The position numbers were made by a program, and so were the translations under genes. This document shows positions 16,005 through 25,387 of a DNA stretch of 64,000 bases, piece after piece. Position 1 is the stretch's first letter. The number at the start of each line of letters is the position of its first letter. The notes below the pieces were generated by a model. It saw nothing but the letters and a program-made list of their open reading frames with translations, was not told the origin of the DNA and made no database searches. The DNA is from CBDCFV01 sp963664625 (GTDB taxonomy: Bacteria; Chloroflexota; Dehalococcoidia; Lucifugimonadales; UBA3495), in the NCBI GenBank assembly GCA_963664625.1, contig OY761541.1, forward strand, positions 1,612,001-1,676,000. The letters are read 5' to 3'.

Positions 16005-16739
16005 ATGACGGACCATGAGCAACCCGCGAATGCGTATATCCCTCCGCTGCGGCGCGCAATGGTGGTGGTCGCGCACCCGGACGACGCCGAGTGGATATGC
16101 GCGGGCACGGTGGCAAAGTGGTGCGCCGAGGGTTGGGAAGTGGTCTATGTTCTTTGCACCGACGGCAGCAAAGGAAGCGACGACCCGGATATGACCGGCG
16201 AGGAACTGGCCCGGATCCGCGAGGCCGAGCAGCGGGAGGCCTGCCGGGTATTGGGAGTGAAGGAAGTGGTGTTCCTGGGATACCCGGACTCCCACTTGGA
16301 ACCGACCATGCAGTTACGCAAGGACTTGACCCGGGAGATACGGCGGCACCGCCCGGATGTGCTGGTGGCCGAAAGCCCCGCCCGAAACGTTGCTCAAGGC
16401 TACTACGTGGCCCACCCGGACCATCTGGCGGCAGGAGAGGCCACATTAGCCGCTGTGTATCCAACGGCTAGAGACCGGCTCACTTTCCCGGAGCTTCTGG
16501 AAGAAGGACTTGAACCCCACAAGGTGAAAGAGGTCTGGATAGGCGGCGGCGGGGAAGGCTCGGACATGTTCATTGACGTTTCCGACCACATGGAAACCGC
16601 TATGAAGGCGTTGAAGGCCCACCGCTCCCAGGTTGACGAGGAAGATGCCGCCAAATACTTCCCCAAAGGCCGCGCCGACACCGCCAAAAAAGTGGGCTGG
16701 GAGTACGCCGAGGCCTTCAAAGTTATCCGCTTGGGGTAG
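16005..16739 (+). CDS. PIG-L/LmbE-type deacetylase
   Basis: 244 aa from the ATG at 16005 (GGAGG 8 nt upstream). The AHPDDAEW motif near residue 25 gives the His-Asp-Asp zinc site, and AHPDHLAAGEA near residue 130 gives the second histidine. The family removes N-acetyl groups from amino sugars such as GlcNAc-inositol or bacillithiol precursors, or from other amides. The specificity is not visible from sequence. It stands alone on the plus strand, followed 125 nt later by an SDR. Confidence 0.88.
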   Translation: MTDHEQPANAYIPPLRRAMVVVAHPDDAEWICAGTVAKWCAEGWEVVYVLCTDGSKGSDDPDMTGEELARIREAEQREACRVLGVKEVVFLGYPDSHLEPTMQLRKDLTREIRRHRPDVLVAESPARNVAQGYYVAHPDHLAAGEATLAAVYPTARDRLTFPELLEEGLEPHKVKEVWIGGGGEGSDMFIDVSDHMETAMKALKAHRSQVDEEDAAKYFPKGRADTAKKVGWEYAEAFKVIRLG

Positions 16740-16864
16740 CAACCGACGGCCGATGGCCAGTGCTCAGAGGCTGGCGGCGGAAGTCAGTAGAGACCTTGCC
16801 ATAATCGCCGGCTAAAACTATCCACTAGCCACTGACCACTATCCACTATACGGAGGTTAGACCA

Positions 16865-17623
16865 ATGGCATCCAACGGAAGGGTTGCAATCGTTACCGGC
16901 GCCGGCACCGGAATAGGCAAGGCCTGCTCCCTGGCGCTTCTGCGGGACGGCTACTCGGTGGCCTTGGCCGGACGCCGCATAGAACCACTGGAGTCGACCG
17001 TCGCCGATGCGGGCGAAGACGGATCGCGGGCCATCGTTGTTTCCACCGACGTTGGCGACCCCGAGTCGGTACGGGCATTGTTTGAAAGGACCATGCAGGC
17101 ATTTGGCAGGCTGGACGTCCTGTTCAACAACGCCGGCTCCGGCGCCCCGCCCATCAACATGGAAGACTTGACTTACGAGCAGTGGCAGAGGGTGGTGGAC
17201 GCCAACCTCACCGGCGTTTTCCTCTGCACCCAGGAAGCCATCAAGATAATGAAAAACCAGGAGCCGATGGGCGGCCGCATCATCAACAACGGCTCTGTCT
17301 CGGCCTACGCTCCCCGCCCCAACAGCGCGCCCTATACCGCCACCAAGCACGGCGTCGCCGGACTCACCAAGTCCACCGCTCTGGACGGGCGCAAATACAA
17401 CATAGCCTGCGGCCAGATAGACATCGGCAACGCCGCCACCGAGATGACTGCGCCCATGGAAGCCGGCGCCCTTCAAGCCCACGGCGCAGTTGTCCCTGAG
17501 CCGCGATTCGACGTCAACCACGTCGCTGATTCCGTCGTCTACATGGCCAACCTGCCCCTCGACACCAACGTGCAGTTCATGACCATTATGGCGACCAAGA
17601 TGCCATTCCTGGGAAGGGGGTAA
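16865..17623 (+). CDS. Short-chain dehydrogenase/reductase
   Basis: 252 aa classical SDR. The Rossmann motif TGAGTGIG is at residues about 11-18, NNAG at about 89, the catalytic Ser in NGSVSAY and the YTATK tyrosine-lysine pair follow in order. The fold binds NAD(P)H and oxidises or reduces an alcohol/ketone substrate that cannot be named. GGAGGT lies upstream. The C-terminus (MATKMPFLGRG) is typical of a subfamily often annotated as glucose or 3-oxoacyl dehydrogenases. Confidence 0.92.
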   Translation: MASNGRVAIVTGAGTGIGKACSLALLRDGYSVALAGRRIEPLESTVADAGEDGSRAIVVSTDVGDPESVRALFERTMQAFGRLDVLFNNAGSGAPPINMEDLTYEQWQRVVDANLTGVFLCTQEAIKIMKNQEPMGGRIINNGSVSAYAPRPNSAPYTATKHGVAGLTKSTALDGRKYNIACGQIDIGNAATEMTAPMEAGALQAHGAVVPEPRFDVNHVADSVVYMANLPLDTNVQFMTIMATKMPFLGRG

Positions 17624-17732
17624 ACGAGAGGATAAGAGTTACGTTGCTGCCTCACCCTCAACCGAGTCCTCAACGCAACTCCACCGCTAGCCGTAGTTGC
17701 ATAGAAAATGACAGTGGCAGACTGTCAAGCGT

Positions 17733-18173
17733 TCATTCGAGGGAACTGTCCGATTCATCGGACTCGCCGGACAAAAACTGCTCAACTTCCGGTGTCATAG
17801 GAAGCATCAACACGCCGTTCACTTCGCGGCCAAATTTCGCCAAGGCCTGCTTCTCCCGGCGACGTTGCTCCCGTCGTCCCTCAGATTTAAGTTTTTTCAC
17901 CGCTGCTGGAATTAGTAGTACCATGCGACCCAGTGCCTCAACAGAAATGGTGATTAATACGGCTGTACCGGCAGCTACGCCGTATACATCTGCCACTACG
18001 GATATACGAGCGTTTCCTTGCAGCGAGTCCCACCGGTGCGGCCACCCAAAATAGAGAGTCAACCCGACGAAGACAGCGTAGTAGATAACCCAATACTTGC
18101 CAAGGAACCGCTCCGTTGCTCTCTCCTTATGCCGGCGTAGGTATACGCTACTTGCGTATGCTGGTAGCGTCAA
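17733..18173 (-). CDS. Hypothetical two-helix membrane protein
   Basis: 146 aa from a TTG start. It has two transmembrane helices (YWVIYYAVFVGLTLYFGW and VYGVAAGTAVLITISVEAL), then a strongly basic stretch (SEGRREQRRREKQ) and an acidic C-terminus. No family recognised and no good SD, so the start is tentative. Gene density around it supports it being real. Confidence 0.5.
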   Translation of the reverse strand: MTLPAYASSVYLRRHKERATERFLGKYWVIYYAVFVGLTLYFGWPHRWDSLQGNARISVVADVYGVAAGTAVLITISVEALGRMVLLIPAAVKKLKSEGRREQRRREKQALAKFGREVNGVLMLPMTPEVEQFLSGESDESDSSLE

Positions 18174-18243
18174 TGGGAAGAGGATGCTGTAATTCGTGCA
18201 GTGTCACTGTGTCACATCGGGGAACAAGTGGCTATCATCAAAG

Positions 18244-19020
18244 TCATCCTGGCTTGTGCGCCACAACCTTGACGCTGGTGACGTTCATCGGCACGCCCTG
18301 TTCGTCAAACCGGACGCCCTCCTCCGTCAACGCTATGTCAACGAAACCCGCGCGTTGCAAGCGGTCCAGGTACACGTCGCGGGTCTCGGCCCCGGCGATA
18401 CATGAGGCCCATGCCTCCGGGTCGGTCCTGGTCGGGCCTTCGTCAGTGACGGACATCATATCGGAGATGTGGACCCGCCCTCCGGGTGCCAAGACGCGGA
18501 AGGCTTCCTGGTACACGGCGTCCTTGTCCGGCGACAGGCAGACCACGCAATTGGAGATCACCACGTCCACGCTGGCGTCGGGCAGGGGCATGTTTTCCAT
18601 TTCACCCTTGACGAATTCCACGTTGCCGATGCCCAGCTTGGTTTGGTTGGTGCGCGCCAGCGCCAGCATGTCGTCGGTCATGTCCAACCCGGTGACGTGA
18701 CCCTCCGGCCCTACCTGTTGCGCCGCCAGGAAGCAATCGATACCCCCGCCGGAACCCAGGTCCAATACCCGCTCCCCGGTGCGCAGACCCGCCAGAGCGG
18801 TGGGATTGCCGCAACCAGCTGACGCGGCGATGGACTCGGCCGGCAGTCCGGCAAGCTGCCCCTCGTTGTACAAACGCATCGCCCGGTCCACATCTGACGG
18901 GCTGCAACAGGCCGCGCAGTCGTCGTCATCCGATACTTGCGCCAATTCGATCACGCCCTTGGCCCGCGCCCCGTAGCGTTCCCTTACCAACCGCTTGATT
19001 TCTTCTGATTCCGTTGTCAT
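18244..19020 (-). CDS. arsM: ArsM-like arsenite methyltransferase
   Basis: About 258 aa from the ATG at 19020. SAM-binding motif I is VLDLGSGGGIDC. Cysteines thought to bind As(III) are present: CC in DDCAACCSP, the Cys in NCVVCLSPDKD, and a Cys in WASCIAGA. The NxVxxLSPDK segment is a strong ArsM signature. The enzyme transfers methyl groups from SAM to arsenite. It is last in a run of minus-strand genes after the por and ligase genes; no arsR or other ars gene is nearby, so regulation is not visible. Confidence 0.87.
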   Translation of the reverse strand: MTTESEEIKRLVRERYGARAKGVIELAQVSDDDDCAACCSPSDVDRAMRLYNEGQLAGLPAESIAASAGCGNPTALAGLRTGERVLDLGSGGGIDCFLAAQQVGPEGHVTGLDMTDDMLALARTNQTKLGIGNVEFVKGEMENMPLPDASVDVVISNCVVCLSPDKDAVYQEAFRVLAPGGRVHISDMMSVTDEGPTRTDPEAWASCIAGAETRDVYLDRLQRAGFVDIALTEEGVRFDEQGVPMNVTSVKVVAHKPG

Positions 19021-19060
19021 TGTCACTCCTCGAATTCTGCGAGCATTCTGTGCTCTGTGA

Positions 19061-20704
19061 CTAACCCGACTCTTCCCTGATGACCCGCCGCAACACCTTA
19101 CCCGCCGCGCTCACCGGCAGTTGGTCCCGCAATTCCACTATGCGGGGCACCTTGTAAGCCGCCAGTTCCCGGCGACAATGGGCGATGATCTCCTGTTGGG
19201 CCGCGTCGTCGGGGCCAAGCCCATGACCTTCCTTCAGGACCACCACCGCCTTGACCGTCTCGCCGCGGTAGTCGTCGGGCACTCCCGTAACCGCCGCGCC
19301 GCGTACCTGTGGATGGTTGTAGAGCGCCTCTTCCACTTCCCTGGGCCACACCTTGAAACCGGCCGCGTTGATTACGTCTTTCTTACGGTCGACGATGTGA
19401 AAGTAACCGTCCTCGTCCATGTGGGCCAGGTCCCCGGTGTACAGCCAGCCGTCCTGCAGCACTTCGGCGGTCTCCGCTGGCTTGTTCCAGTAGCCCGCCA
19501 TCACCTGCGGGCCGCTCAGTATCAACTCGCCGATCTCACCCACCGGCAACACTTCCAACCCGTCATCGGCGTCGACAATCCGCGCCCCGGTGTCGGGAAG
19601 GGGAACGCCTATGGAGCCCGCCTTCGCCCTCTGGACAGGGTTGGCATGGGTAAGGGGCGACGTCTCGGTCAGTCCGTACCCTTCGATCAGGACTTCGTGG
19701 CCGACCAGTTTGTCGAATGCCTCCTTGACCGCCGCCGGCAGGGGTGCGGCGCTGGTGCGGCTGGGCCGCAGCGAGGACAGGTCGTAATCGGAGGCTTCCG
19801 CCAAGTTGAGTATAGCCAAGTACATCGTCGGCACACCGAGGAACCGTGTGGCCCGGTAGTCCTGGATGGCCCGTAGCACACCATTGGCGTTGAACCTCCG
19901 GAACAACACTATGGTCGCGCCCGACGCCAACGGAACGTTCATCGCCCCGGCAATGCCGCCGATGTGGAACAGGGGCAATGCGGTAATGAACGTCTCGTTG
20001 CCCTCTTCGTAGTCGAACCAGCGCCGGAACTGGAGGGTATTGGCGACCATGTTGTAGTGGCTCAGCATGGCCCCCTTGGGCGTGCCAGTGGTGCCGCCGG
20101 TGTAGCACAGCAGGGCCAGGTCCCGGTGGGGCGACATCTCTGGGCTGCGTAATCCACTTTCAGGCAGAGATTGGGATTCAATCAGTGCTTCCATGGACAG
20201 GACTTTCCCTGAGTCCTCCGGAACCCCGGGCGCAACGCCGGTTACTATCACATGTTCCAAGGTTGTCTCGGAAAGGGCACCCTGCACCACAGGGTACTGG
20301 TCCGCGTCGCAAACGATAGCCTTTGCACCTGAGTCCTGGAGTTGGTGGGCCAGTTCCTGCTCTCGGTACATGGGATTGCAAGGGACGATAACCGCGCCCG
20401 CCTTCAGGATGCCATAGAACCCGACCACCAGCGCAGGGCAATTCTGCATGAAGTAAGCGACCCGGCCGCCCTTGGCAATGCCCAACCCGGCCAGCGCCGC
20501 CGCGAAACGGTCCGACGCTTCATCGAGTTCCTGGTAGGTCATCCGGGAAAGTTCCTGTGTGCCCTCCCCGTCGTAATAAACCAGAGCGGCGCGGTTGGGG
20601 AACCGCGCCGCTGATTGCTTGAGGAGCCGGTGCAACGGGACTTGGGGGAAGGACAACCTCGCCGGCATTCCGGCGGGGTAGTGTTGCAGCCATGACTGGC
20701 TCAT
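19061..20704 (-). CDS. AMP-dependent acyl-CoA synthetase
   Basis: 547 aa, the usual size of FadD-type ligases. Motifs in order: YTGGTTGTPKGAM (P-loop), YGLTE, TGDLAHMDEDGYF, DRKKDVI and a C-terminal GKVLRR with the catalytic lysine. It activates a carboxylic acid with ATP to an acyl adenylate and then to a CoA thioester. It follows porB by 22 nt in the same direction, so it may supply or use CoA esters linked to the ferredoxin oxidoreductase. Chain-length preference is unknown. Confidence 0.93.
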   Translation of the reverse strand: MSQSWLQHYPAGMPARLSFPQVPLHRLLKQSAARFPNRAALVYYDGEGTQELSRMTYQELDEASDRFAAALAGLGIAKGGRVAYFMQNCPALVVGFYGILKAGAVIVPCNPMYREQELAHQLQDSGAKAIVCDADQYPVVQGALSETTLEHVIVTGVAPGVPEDSGKVLSMEALIESQSLPESGLRSPEMSPHRDLALLCYTGGTTGTPKGAMLSHYNMVANTLQFRRWFDYEEGNETFITALPLFHIGGIAGAMNVPLASGATIVLFRRFNANGVLRAIQDYRATRFLGVPTMYLAILNLAEASDYDLSSLRPSRTSAAPLPAAVKEAFDKLVGHEVLIEGYGLTETSPLTHANPVQRAKAGSIGVPLPDTGARIVDADDGLEVLPVGEIGELILSGPQVMAGYWNKPAETAEVLQDGWLYTGDLAHMDEDGYFHIVDRKKDVINAAGFKVWPREVEEALYNHPQVRGAAVTGVPDDYRGETVKAVVVLKEGHGLGPDDAAQQEIIAHCRRELAAYKVPRIVELRDQLPVSAAGKVLRRVIREESG

Positions 20705-20726
20705 CGTTGGCCTCTATTCAATGAAA

Positions 20727-21590
20727 TTATGCGGCTGATCCGCGCTCCAGCTTTCCAAGCATGTCGTCCAGGTCCTGAACGTACTCGTCCATGAGCCGGA
20801 TATCGTCTTCCTGCAGGTGGGCGTACCGCCGTTGCGACGCCACGTACTCGCCTACCGTGTTCTTCCGGGGGATTCTCTGCCGCCGGAACACGCCGTCTTT
20901 CCACTCGTACAGCGGCCACATACCACAGTTGACCGCCAACCGGGATACCTCTATGCCCTTATCGTCGTCGTAACCCCAGGACGGGTTGCAGGGCGTGAGA
21001 ATCTGGATGTAGGCCGGCAGTCGGCTCATCGCATTCCTGAGTTTCCGGTCCAGGTCCTGCGGATGGGAGGTGGAGGCCGTTGCCACGTAGGCGGCGCCGC
21101 TGTACATGAGCATCAGCGGGAAGTGCTTGGGGTGCCGCAGCTTGCCCGACGGGCGCACACCGGTGCGGGCCAGCGGGTGGGTGCTGCCGGTGGCGTGGCT
21201 GCCGCTGGCGGCGTGGGCTTGGTTGTCGCAGACGACGTGAAGGTACTTGTACCCCTGCTGGAACGCCGTGGCCATGTCCTCCAACCCAAGGTCCACCTGC
21301 CCGTCTCCGTCGATGACCACTATGGGCCTGTCGATACCCCGGATTTCCATGGCGGTAAGCATCCCAACGATGCCGCTGTCATGGGTGCCCAGTCCGCTGC
21401 GCTGGAGGAAGTCCCTGCCAATGCCGCAGCCTTGACCGAAAACGATGGGGTCTTCATCCTTGAGGTGGTCAAACACGGTCTGCATGACCAGCCGCGTCGC
21501 CAGGTTCTCCGGGCATCCGGGACACTGGTTGGCGGTGATGTTCATGTGGACCCGTTTCTCTTCGGTCTCCATCACCATTTTTATAGGCAT
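20727..21590 (-). CDS. 2-oxoacid:ferredoxin oxidoreductase beta subunit
   Basis: 287 aa from the ATG at 21590. The N-terminal CPGCPENLATRL matches the beta subunit's Cys motif, and GDGQVDLGLEDMATA ... VCDNQAHAASGS is the TPP-diphosphate/Mg site. This subunit decarboxylates a 2-oxoacid with TPP and passes electrons to iron-sulfur clusters. It lies 127 nt downstream of the alpha subunit, the gap being filled by an inverted repeat. Pyruvate is the most likely substrate, but other 2-oxoacids cannot be excluded. Confidence 0.88.
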   Translation of the reverse strand: MPIKMVMETEEKRVHMNITANQCPGCPENLATRLVMQTVFDHLKDEDPIVFGQGCGIGRDFLQRSGLGTHDSGIVGMLTAMEIRGIDRPIVVIDGDGQVDLGLEDMATAFQQGYKYLHVVCDNQAHAASGSHATGSTHPLARTGVRPSGKLRHPKHFPLMLMYSGAAYVATASTSHPQDLDRKLRNAMSRLPAYIQILTPCNPSWGYDDDKGIEVSRLAVNCGMWPLYEWKDGVFRRQRIPRKNTVGEYVASQRRYAHLQEDDIRLMDEYVQDLDDMLGKLERGSAA

Positions 21591-21625
21591 GGCTTTCTCT
21601 CCCTCTCGGTCGTTAGTGGTCAGTG

Positions 21626-21711
21626 TTTCACCGCAGAGGCCGTCGAGAGCGCAGAGTTTATATGATGATCTGATAAGAAACTCGGCGGTCTCCGCGTTCT
21701 CTGCGGTGAAA
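21626..21711. repeat. Inverted repeat between porA and porB
   Basis: TTTCACCGCAGAG (21626-21638) and its exact reverse complement CTCTGCGGTGAAA (21699-21711) enclose further related GCAGAG/CTCCGCG pairs. This CCGCAGAG-type element is common as a dispersed intergenic repeat. It fills most of the only sizeable gap in the por operon. Confidence 0.7.
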
Positions 21712-21717
21712 TTTCGG

Positions 21718-22977
21718 CTACAATTCCTTGACCAACCGCTCCAGCATATTTTCGTCTTCAACCACGTCGAAGTGCCAAGCCGCCTGTTGGTCCGGATGCC
21801 CTTGGCGGGCCGCCTTCAGGCCTTCTTCAGCCATGTACATTACGTCGTAGTGCGTAACGTCCCTGCCGCCCAGCCCGACCGTTCTGCCCAAAACCATCGG
21901 CGGGTCTATCTGGCCGAACAAGGCACTGCGCAGGTCGTGGTACACCGCGGCCACGGTATTGCGGTCCAGCACCACCACCGCCTTCACGTCCTTCAACGCG
22001 TTGATCAGGTCTTCGCTGGGGAAGGGGCGGAAGGTGTGTATTTTTACGACGCCCACCGCCTTGCCTTGCTCACGCAGACGGTCAACGGCGAACCGGGACG
22101 TGGCAGCTAAAGAACCCATTGCTACCACCGCCACCTCGGCGTCATCGAGGTTGTAGGTCTCGATCAGGCCTCCGTAACCCCGGCCCACAGCCTCCACATA
22201 CTCTTTATGGGTCTGCCGAATGACGTTCTTGGCGGTGACGTTCAATGCCTCGTCCAACTGGTACCGCCGCTCCATGTACTCCCGGTCAACGTCGATGTAG
22301 CCGTAGCCGCTCATCCGCGTCCCTGAATAGTATTCGAAGAAGTCCAGGTTCTTGACGAAGTCCAGTTCCGGCGGCAGCACCAGCGGAGGCAGGATGCTGT
22401 CCACTGCTTCCTGAGACGGCAACTCGATGGGATAGCTGTTGTGGGACACTTCCCAGCCGTCATAGGTAACGAAAGTGGGGAGCAACACGTCGGGGTGTTC
22501 GGCGACCCGGTAGGCTTGAATAACGGTGTCCAGAACGTCCTGGGCGTTCTCGCAGTGATAGTGAATCCAGTGGATGTCCCGGTACATGATGGTGTCCTGG
22601 TCGTCCGTCCGCACCACCGCCGGGGGTTCCAACGCCCGGTGGGCCACCACCACGACGATGGGGACCCGGGCGTAGGAGGCGAATATCAGTTGCTGGGCCG
22701 CTATCAGCAGGCCCTCCGAGTTGGTGGCGAAAGAAGCCCGCGCGCCCGCTTGGGTGGCGGTGATCTGGGCGTTCATCACGCTGCGCTCGTGCTCCATCTC
22801 GATCAGCTTGGCGTCGAACCTTCCCCGTTGGATGTACCGGGAAACCTCTTCGCCCACCTCGTCCGACGGACCGATGGGGAAGTAGCACAACGCTTGTATC
22901 CGGGCCAGCATCAAGGCGCGGGCCGCCGCTTTGTTGCCGGTTAAGGCCAACCGCCTGACCGGGGCTTGAGACGACAT
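21718..22977 (-). CDS. 2-oxoacid:ferredoxin oxidoreductase alpha subunit
   Basis: 419 aa from the ATG at 22977, 8 nt after AGGAGGAG. It starts with LTGNKAAARALMLARIQALCYFPIGPS, the alpha-subunit pyrimidine domain, and keeps a central SEGLLIAAQQLIFASYARVP segment. The C-terminal half (VAVVAMGS... PFPSEDLINAL) is domain II. It forms the core of the TPP enzyme with the beta subunit. It starts 6 nt after the gamma-delta fusion gene. Confidence 0.88.
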   Translation of the reverse strand: MSSQAPVRRLALTGNKAAARALMLARIQALCYFPIGPSDEVGEEVSRYIQRGRFDAKLIEMEHERSVMNAQITATQAGARASFATNSEGLLIAAQQLIFASYARVPIVVVVAHRALEPPAVVRTDDQDTIMYRDIHWIHYHCENAQDVLDTVIQAYRVAEHPDVLLPTFVTYDGWEVSHNSYPIELPSQEAVDSILPPLVLPPELDFVKNLDFFEYYSGTRMSGYGYIDVDREYMERRYQLDEALNVTAKNVIRQTHKEYVEAVGRGYGGLIETYNLDDAEVAVVAMGSLAATSRFAVDRLREQGKAVGVVKIHTFRPFPSEDLINALKDVKAVVVLDRNTVAAVYHDLRSALFGQIDPPMVLGRTVGLGGRDVTHYDVMYMAEEGLKAARQGHPDQQAAWHFDVVEDENMLERLVKEL

Positions 22978-22982
22978 AGACC

Positions 22983-24023
22983 TTACTCCTCCTGGCTTTC
23001 GACGTCCGGTGTCCCTCTGAAGCGTTGGCGGGAGGCCACTTCGCCGATGTGAGGTTCGATGGTAATGGACTGGAAGTGGGGGTTGACCTTCTTCACTTCG
23101 TCCTCGTCCACCATGTCCAGGGCCGATCCTACGCAGACTTGGGCGCAAAGGCCGCAGCCCCGGCAGAAGTCCAAGTCTATCCGGTAGCCTTGGTGCTCCA
23201 GTCCTTGACGGACAATGAAACCGGTCCCGTCGGGACACACGATTTCGCTGATGCAACTATTGGTGCAAATGCACTTGGCGTCTTCACAAACGGGGATTTT
23301 GTCCCGCCACACAAAGGGGCTTCCCCGCCGGTAGCCCGGCAACTCGTCGTACCGGTCGAACCGGTAATACTGAGGAAGGTCCGCCACGTTCGCCCGCTGC
23401 AGGTGGGCCGGTTGGCGGTCTACCTGGAAGCTTACGCCCGCGACCTGAACCTGCTCGAAGGCTTCCTGGGCGGCTTGCACGTTGCGTTCGCCGACGTTGC
23501 CCGGGAATGTTTCGCGGATAACCTCGAAAAGGTCGTCCAGCTTGATGGTCTCGGTGACCTTCGAGTAAGCCCCCAGCAGCGTCAGACCGACCGGGGGAGG
23601 ATTGCGCCCCAGCAGCCGTCCGGCGATGCCGGTGGCGTCCACCGTCGCCACCACACCCTGCAGACCGTAGGGAAGGTCTATTTCCTCCGGCGGCTTGGGA
23701 GAATTGACCAGCAGGACGCCCTGGTCCATCCGACCGATGGCATCGGCCACCAGTTCGTGGGAGTTCTCCTTGGCCGTCAGGAGCAACTCTTCCTGGAACA
23801 CGATGACCTCCGTTGGATGGTAGTTGGCGCAACTGGCCAACCCCGGTGCGTCGGATACCTTGAGGTAGTTGATAACCGGCGCGCTGCGGGCCCGGGTGCC
23901 CGGGTAGACGTTGACGGCAACGAAGGCCCCTTCCTGAGCGTACAACTTGGCCAACGCCTCCCCGGCCTGCACCGAACCCTGGCCGGACATGCAGACCAGG
24001 TTGAGCTCCTTGACCTCCGGCAT
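22983..24023 (-). CDS. 2-oxoacid:ferredoxin oxidoreductase gamma-delta fusion
   Basis: 346 aa from the ATG at 24023 (AGGAG 8 nt upstream). Residues about 1-190 match the gamma subunit (GQGSVQAGEALA). The C-terminal domain is ferredoxin-like, with CEDAKCICTNSC...C and CRGCGLCAQVC at about residues 250-300 binding two [4Fe-4S] clusters. With the alpha and beta genes it makes a complete split enzyme that would reduce ferredoxin with 2-oxoacid oxidation, or carboxylate acyl-CoA in reverse. The first cluster motif is irregular. Confidence 0.87.
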   Translation of the reverse strand: MPEVKELNLVCMSGQGSVQAGEALAKLYAQEGAFVAVNVYPGTRARSAPVINYLKVSDAPGLASCANYHPTEVIVFQEELLLTAKENSHELVADAIGRMDQGVLLVNSPKPPEEIDLPYGLQGVVATVDATGIAGRLLGRNPPPVGLTLLGAYSKVTETIKLDDLFEVIRETFPGNVGERNVQAAQEAFEQVQVAGVSFQVDRQPAHLQRANVADLPQYYRFDRYDELPGYRRGSPFVWRDKIPVCEDAKCICTNSCISEIVCPDGTGFIVRQGLEHQGYRIDLDFCRGCGLCAQVCVGSALDMVDEDEVKKVNPHFQSITIEPHIGEVASRQRFRGTPDVESQEE

Positions 24024-24236
24024 AGCCATCTCTCCTAAACACATATCACGCCTTGGCGCCGCATCCGGCCCAAGGCTGGTCACAATCTTACATGACGCCC
24101 GTTTAAGAATCAAACTTGAACGGCTCTCCGGCGGGTTCGTGGTAAACTGGTTCCATCGGCGGATGGGGCGGGCCGTCACACCTTCAAATACCGGCCATTA
24201 CCATCGCAGATCACGTCCATTGGAGGAAAGCACACA

Positions 24237-25337
24237 ATGCAGGTAACGCAAGCAAAAACACGGGTGTTGCGCACCCCGGCTGACAGTCCCTTGGTGTTTG
24301 ATTTACCCACCGGAGGCGCCACCAGGGAGTTCGTAACCCTGGAGTTAGACACTGACGAAGGCATCCAGGGCATCGGCCTGACCTTTGCCCCCGCTACTAC
24401 CGGGACGCCCATGAGCGCAACGCTCAGGGCCGCGGTGGACGGGCTTTGCGAGATGGTGATAGGCAAGGACCCGATGGCCGTAGAGGCCATTTCGGAAAAC
24501 GTCAAGCGCAGGGCGGGCGGCTCCGGACCCGGCGGCGTCTTCACCCTGGCCCTGTCCGCCATCGACACGGCGCTGTGGGACATCAAGGGCAAGGCGCTGA
24601 ATCAATCGGTCTCTTCGCTGCTTGGCGGGTTCAGGGACCGTGTGCCCACCTACGCCAGCGGCGCGCTGGTGCGGGAGATGAACCTGGAATACTTGGCCGA
24701 GGCCGGCCCGCGCCTCGTCAATATGGGATTCAAGCAGATGAAGACCCAGATGGGCGCCGAGTCCACCCCGGCGAAGGAAGTGGACCGCATCCGGGTGCTG
24801 CGCGACGGCATCGGCCCCGACATCGACCTCATGTGCGACATCAACCAGTTGTGGAACGTCAACCAAGCCATCGACATCGGAAAGCGCGTGGAGGAGTACC
24901 ACTTGTTCTGGCTGGAGGACGTGGTCGCCCACGACGATTATCAGGGCTTGGCCCGGGTGGCCGACGCCCTGACTACGCCAATCTGCGCCGGCGAGTACGT
25001 CTACGGCATCCGCCCCTTCCGTCACATGCTGGAAGCCCGCTCGATAGACATCGTAATGCTCGACCTGCTGCGGGTAGGCGGCATCACCCAGTGGAAAAAG
25101 GTGGCCGGCATGGCCGAGGCCTTCAACCTGCCGGTGGTAAGCCACTTGATCCCTGAAATCCACATCCAACTCATGGCCGCCATACCCAACGGCCTCACCG
25201 TGGAATACATGCCCTGGACCCTGCGCCTCTTCGAGGAAACGCCGGAAATCGTCGACGGCGACCTTGTCCTGCCCGACAAGCCCGGCCTGGGCCTGAAATT
25301 CAGCGAGGACGCTTTTAAGCAGTACCAGGTGGGGTAG
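24237..25337 (+). CDS. Enolase-superfamily enzyme, mandelate-racemase subgroup
   Basis: 366 aa with N-terminal capping domain and (beta/alpha)7-beta barrel. Metal ligands are D201 (CDINQLW), E227 (FWLEDV) and E253 (AGEYVYG). The general bases are D276 and H303 (VSHL), the Asp-His dyad of the mandelate racemase subgroup. The usual KxK motif reads K169-T-Q171, so the second base is lost. That fits a dehydratase or epimerase using the Asp-His side. GGAGGAAAG precedes the ATG. It is divergent from the por operon. Confidence 0.88.
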   Translation: MQVTQAKTRVLRTPADSPLVFDLPTGGATREFVTLELDTDEGIQGIGLTFAPATTGTPMSATLRAAVDGLCEMVIGKDPMAVEAISENVKRRAGGSGPGGVFTLALSAIDTALWDIKGKALNQSVSSLLGGFRDRVPTYASGALVREMNLEYLAEAGPRLVNMGFKQMKTQMGAESTPAKEVDRIRVLRDGIGPDIDLMCDINQLWNVNQAIDIGKRVEEYHLFWLEDVVAHDDYQGLARVADALTTPICAGEYVYGIRPFRHMLEARSIDIVMLDLLRVGGITQWKKVAGMAEAFNLPVVSHLIPEIHIQLMAAIPNGLTVEYMPWTLRLFEETPEIVDGDLVLPDKPGLGLKFSEDAFKQYQVG

Positions 25338-25387
25338 CTTGGACAGCCACACCGGAATTTGTGATTACTTAACGCGAGAGGGAATCA

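Noticed and set aside
22983..24179. Longer start for the gamma-delta fusion gene at 24179
   Set aside because: AGGAG lies 8 nt before the ATG at 24023, and the extra residues lack family similarity.
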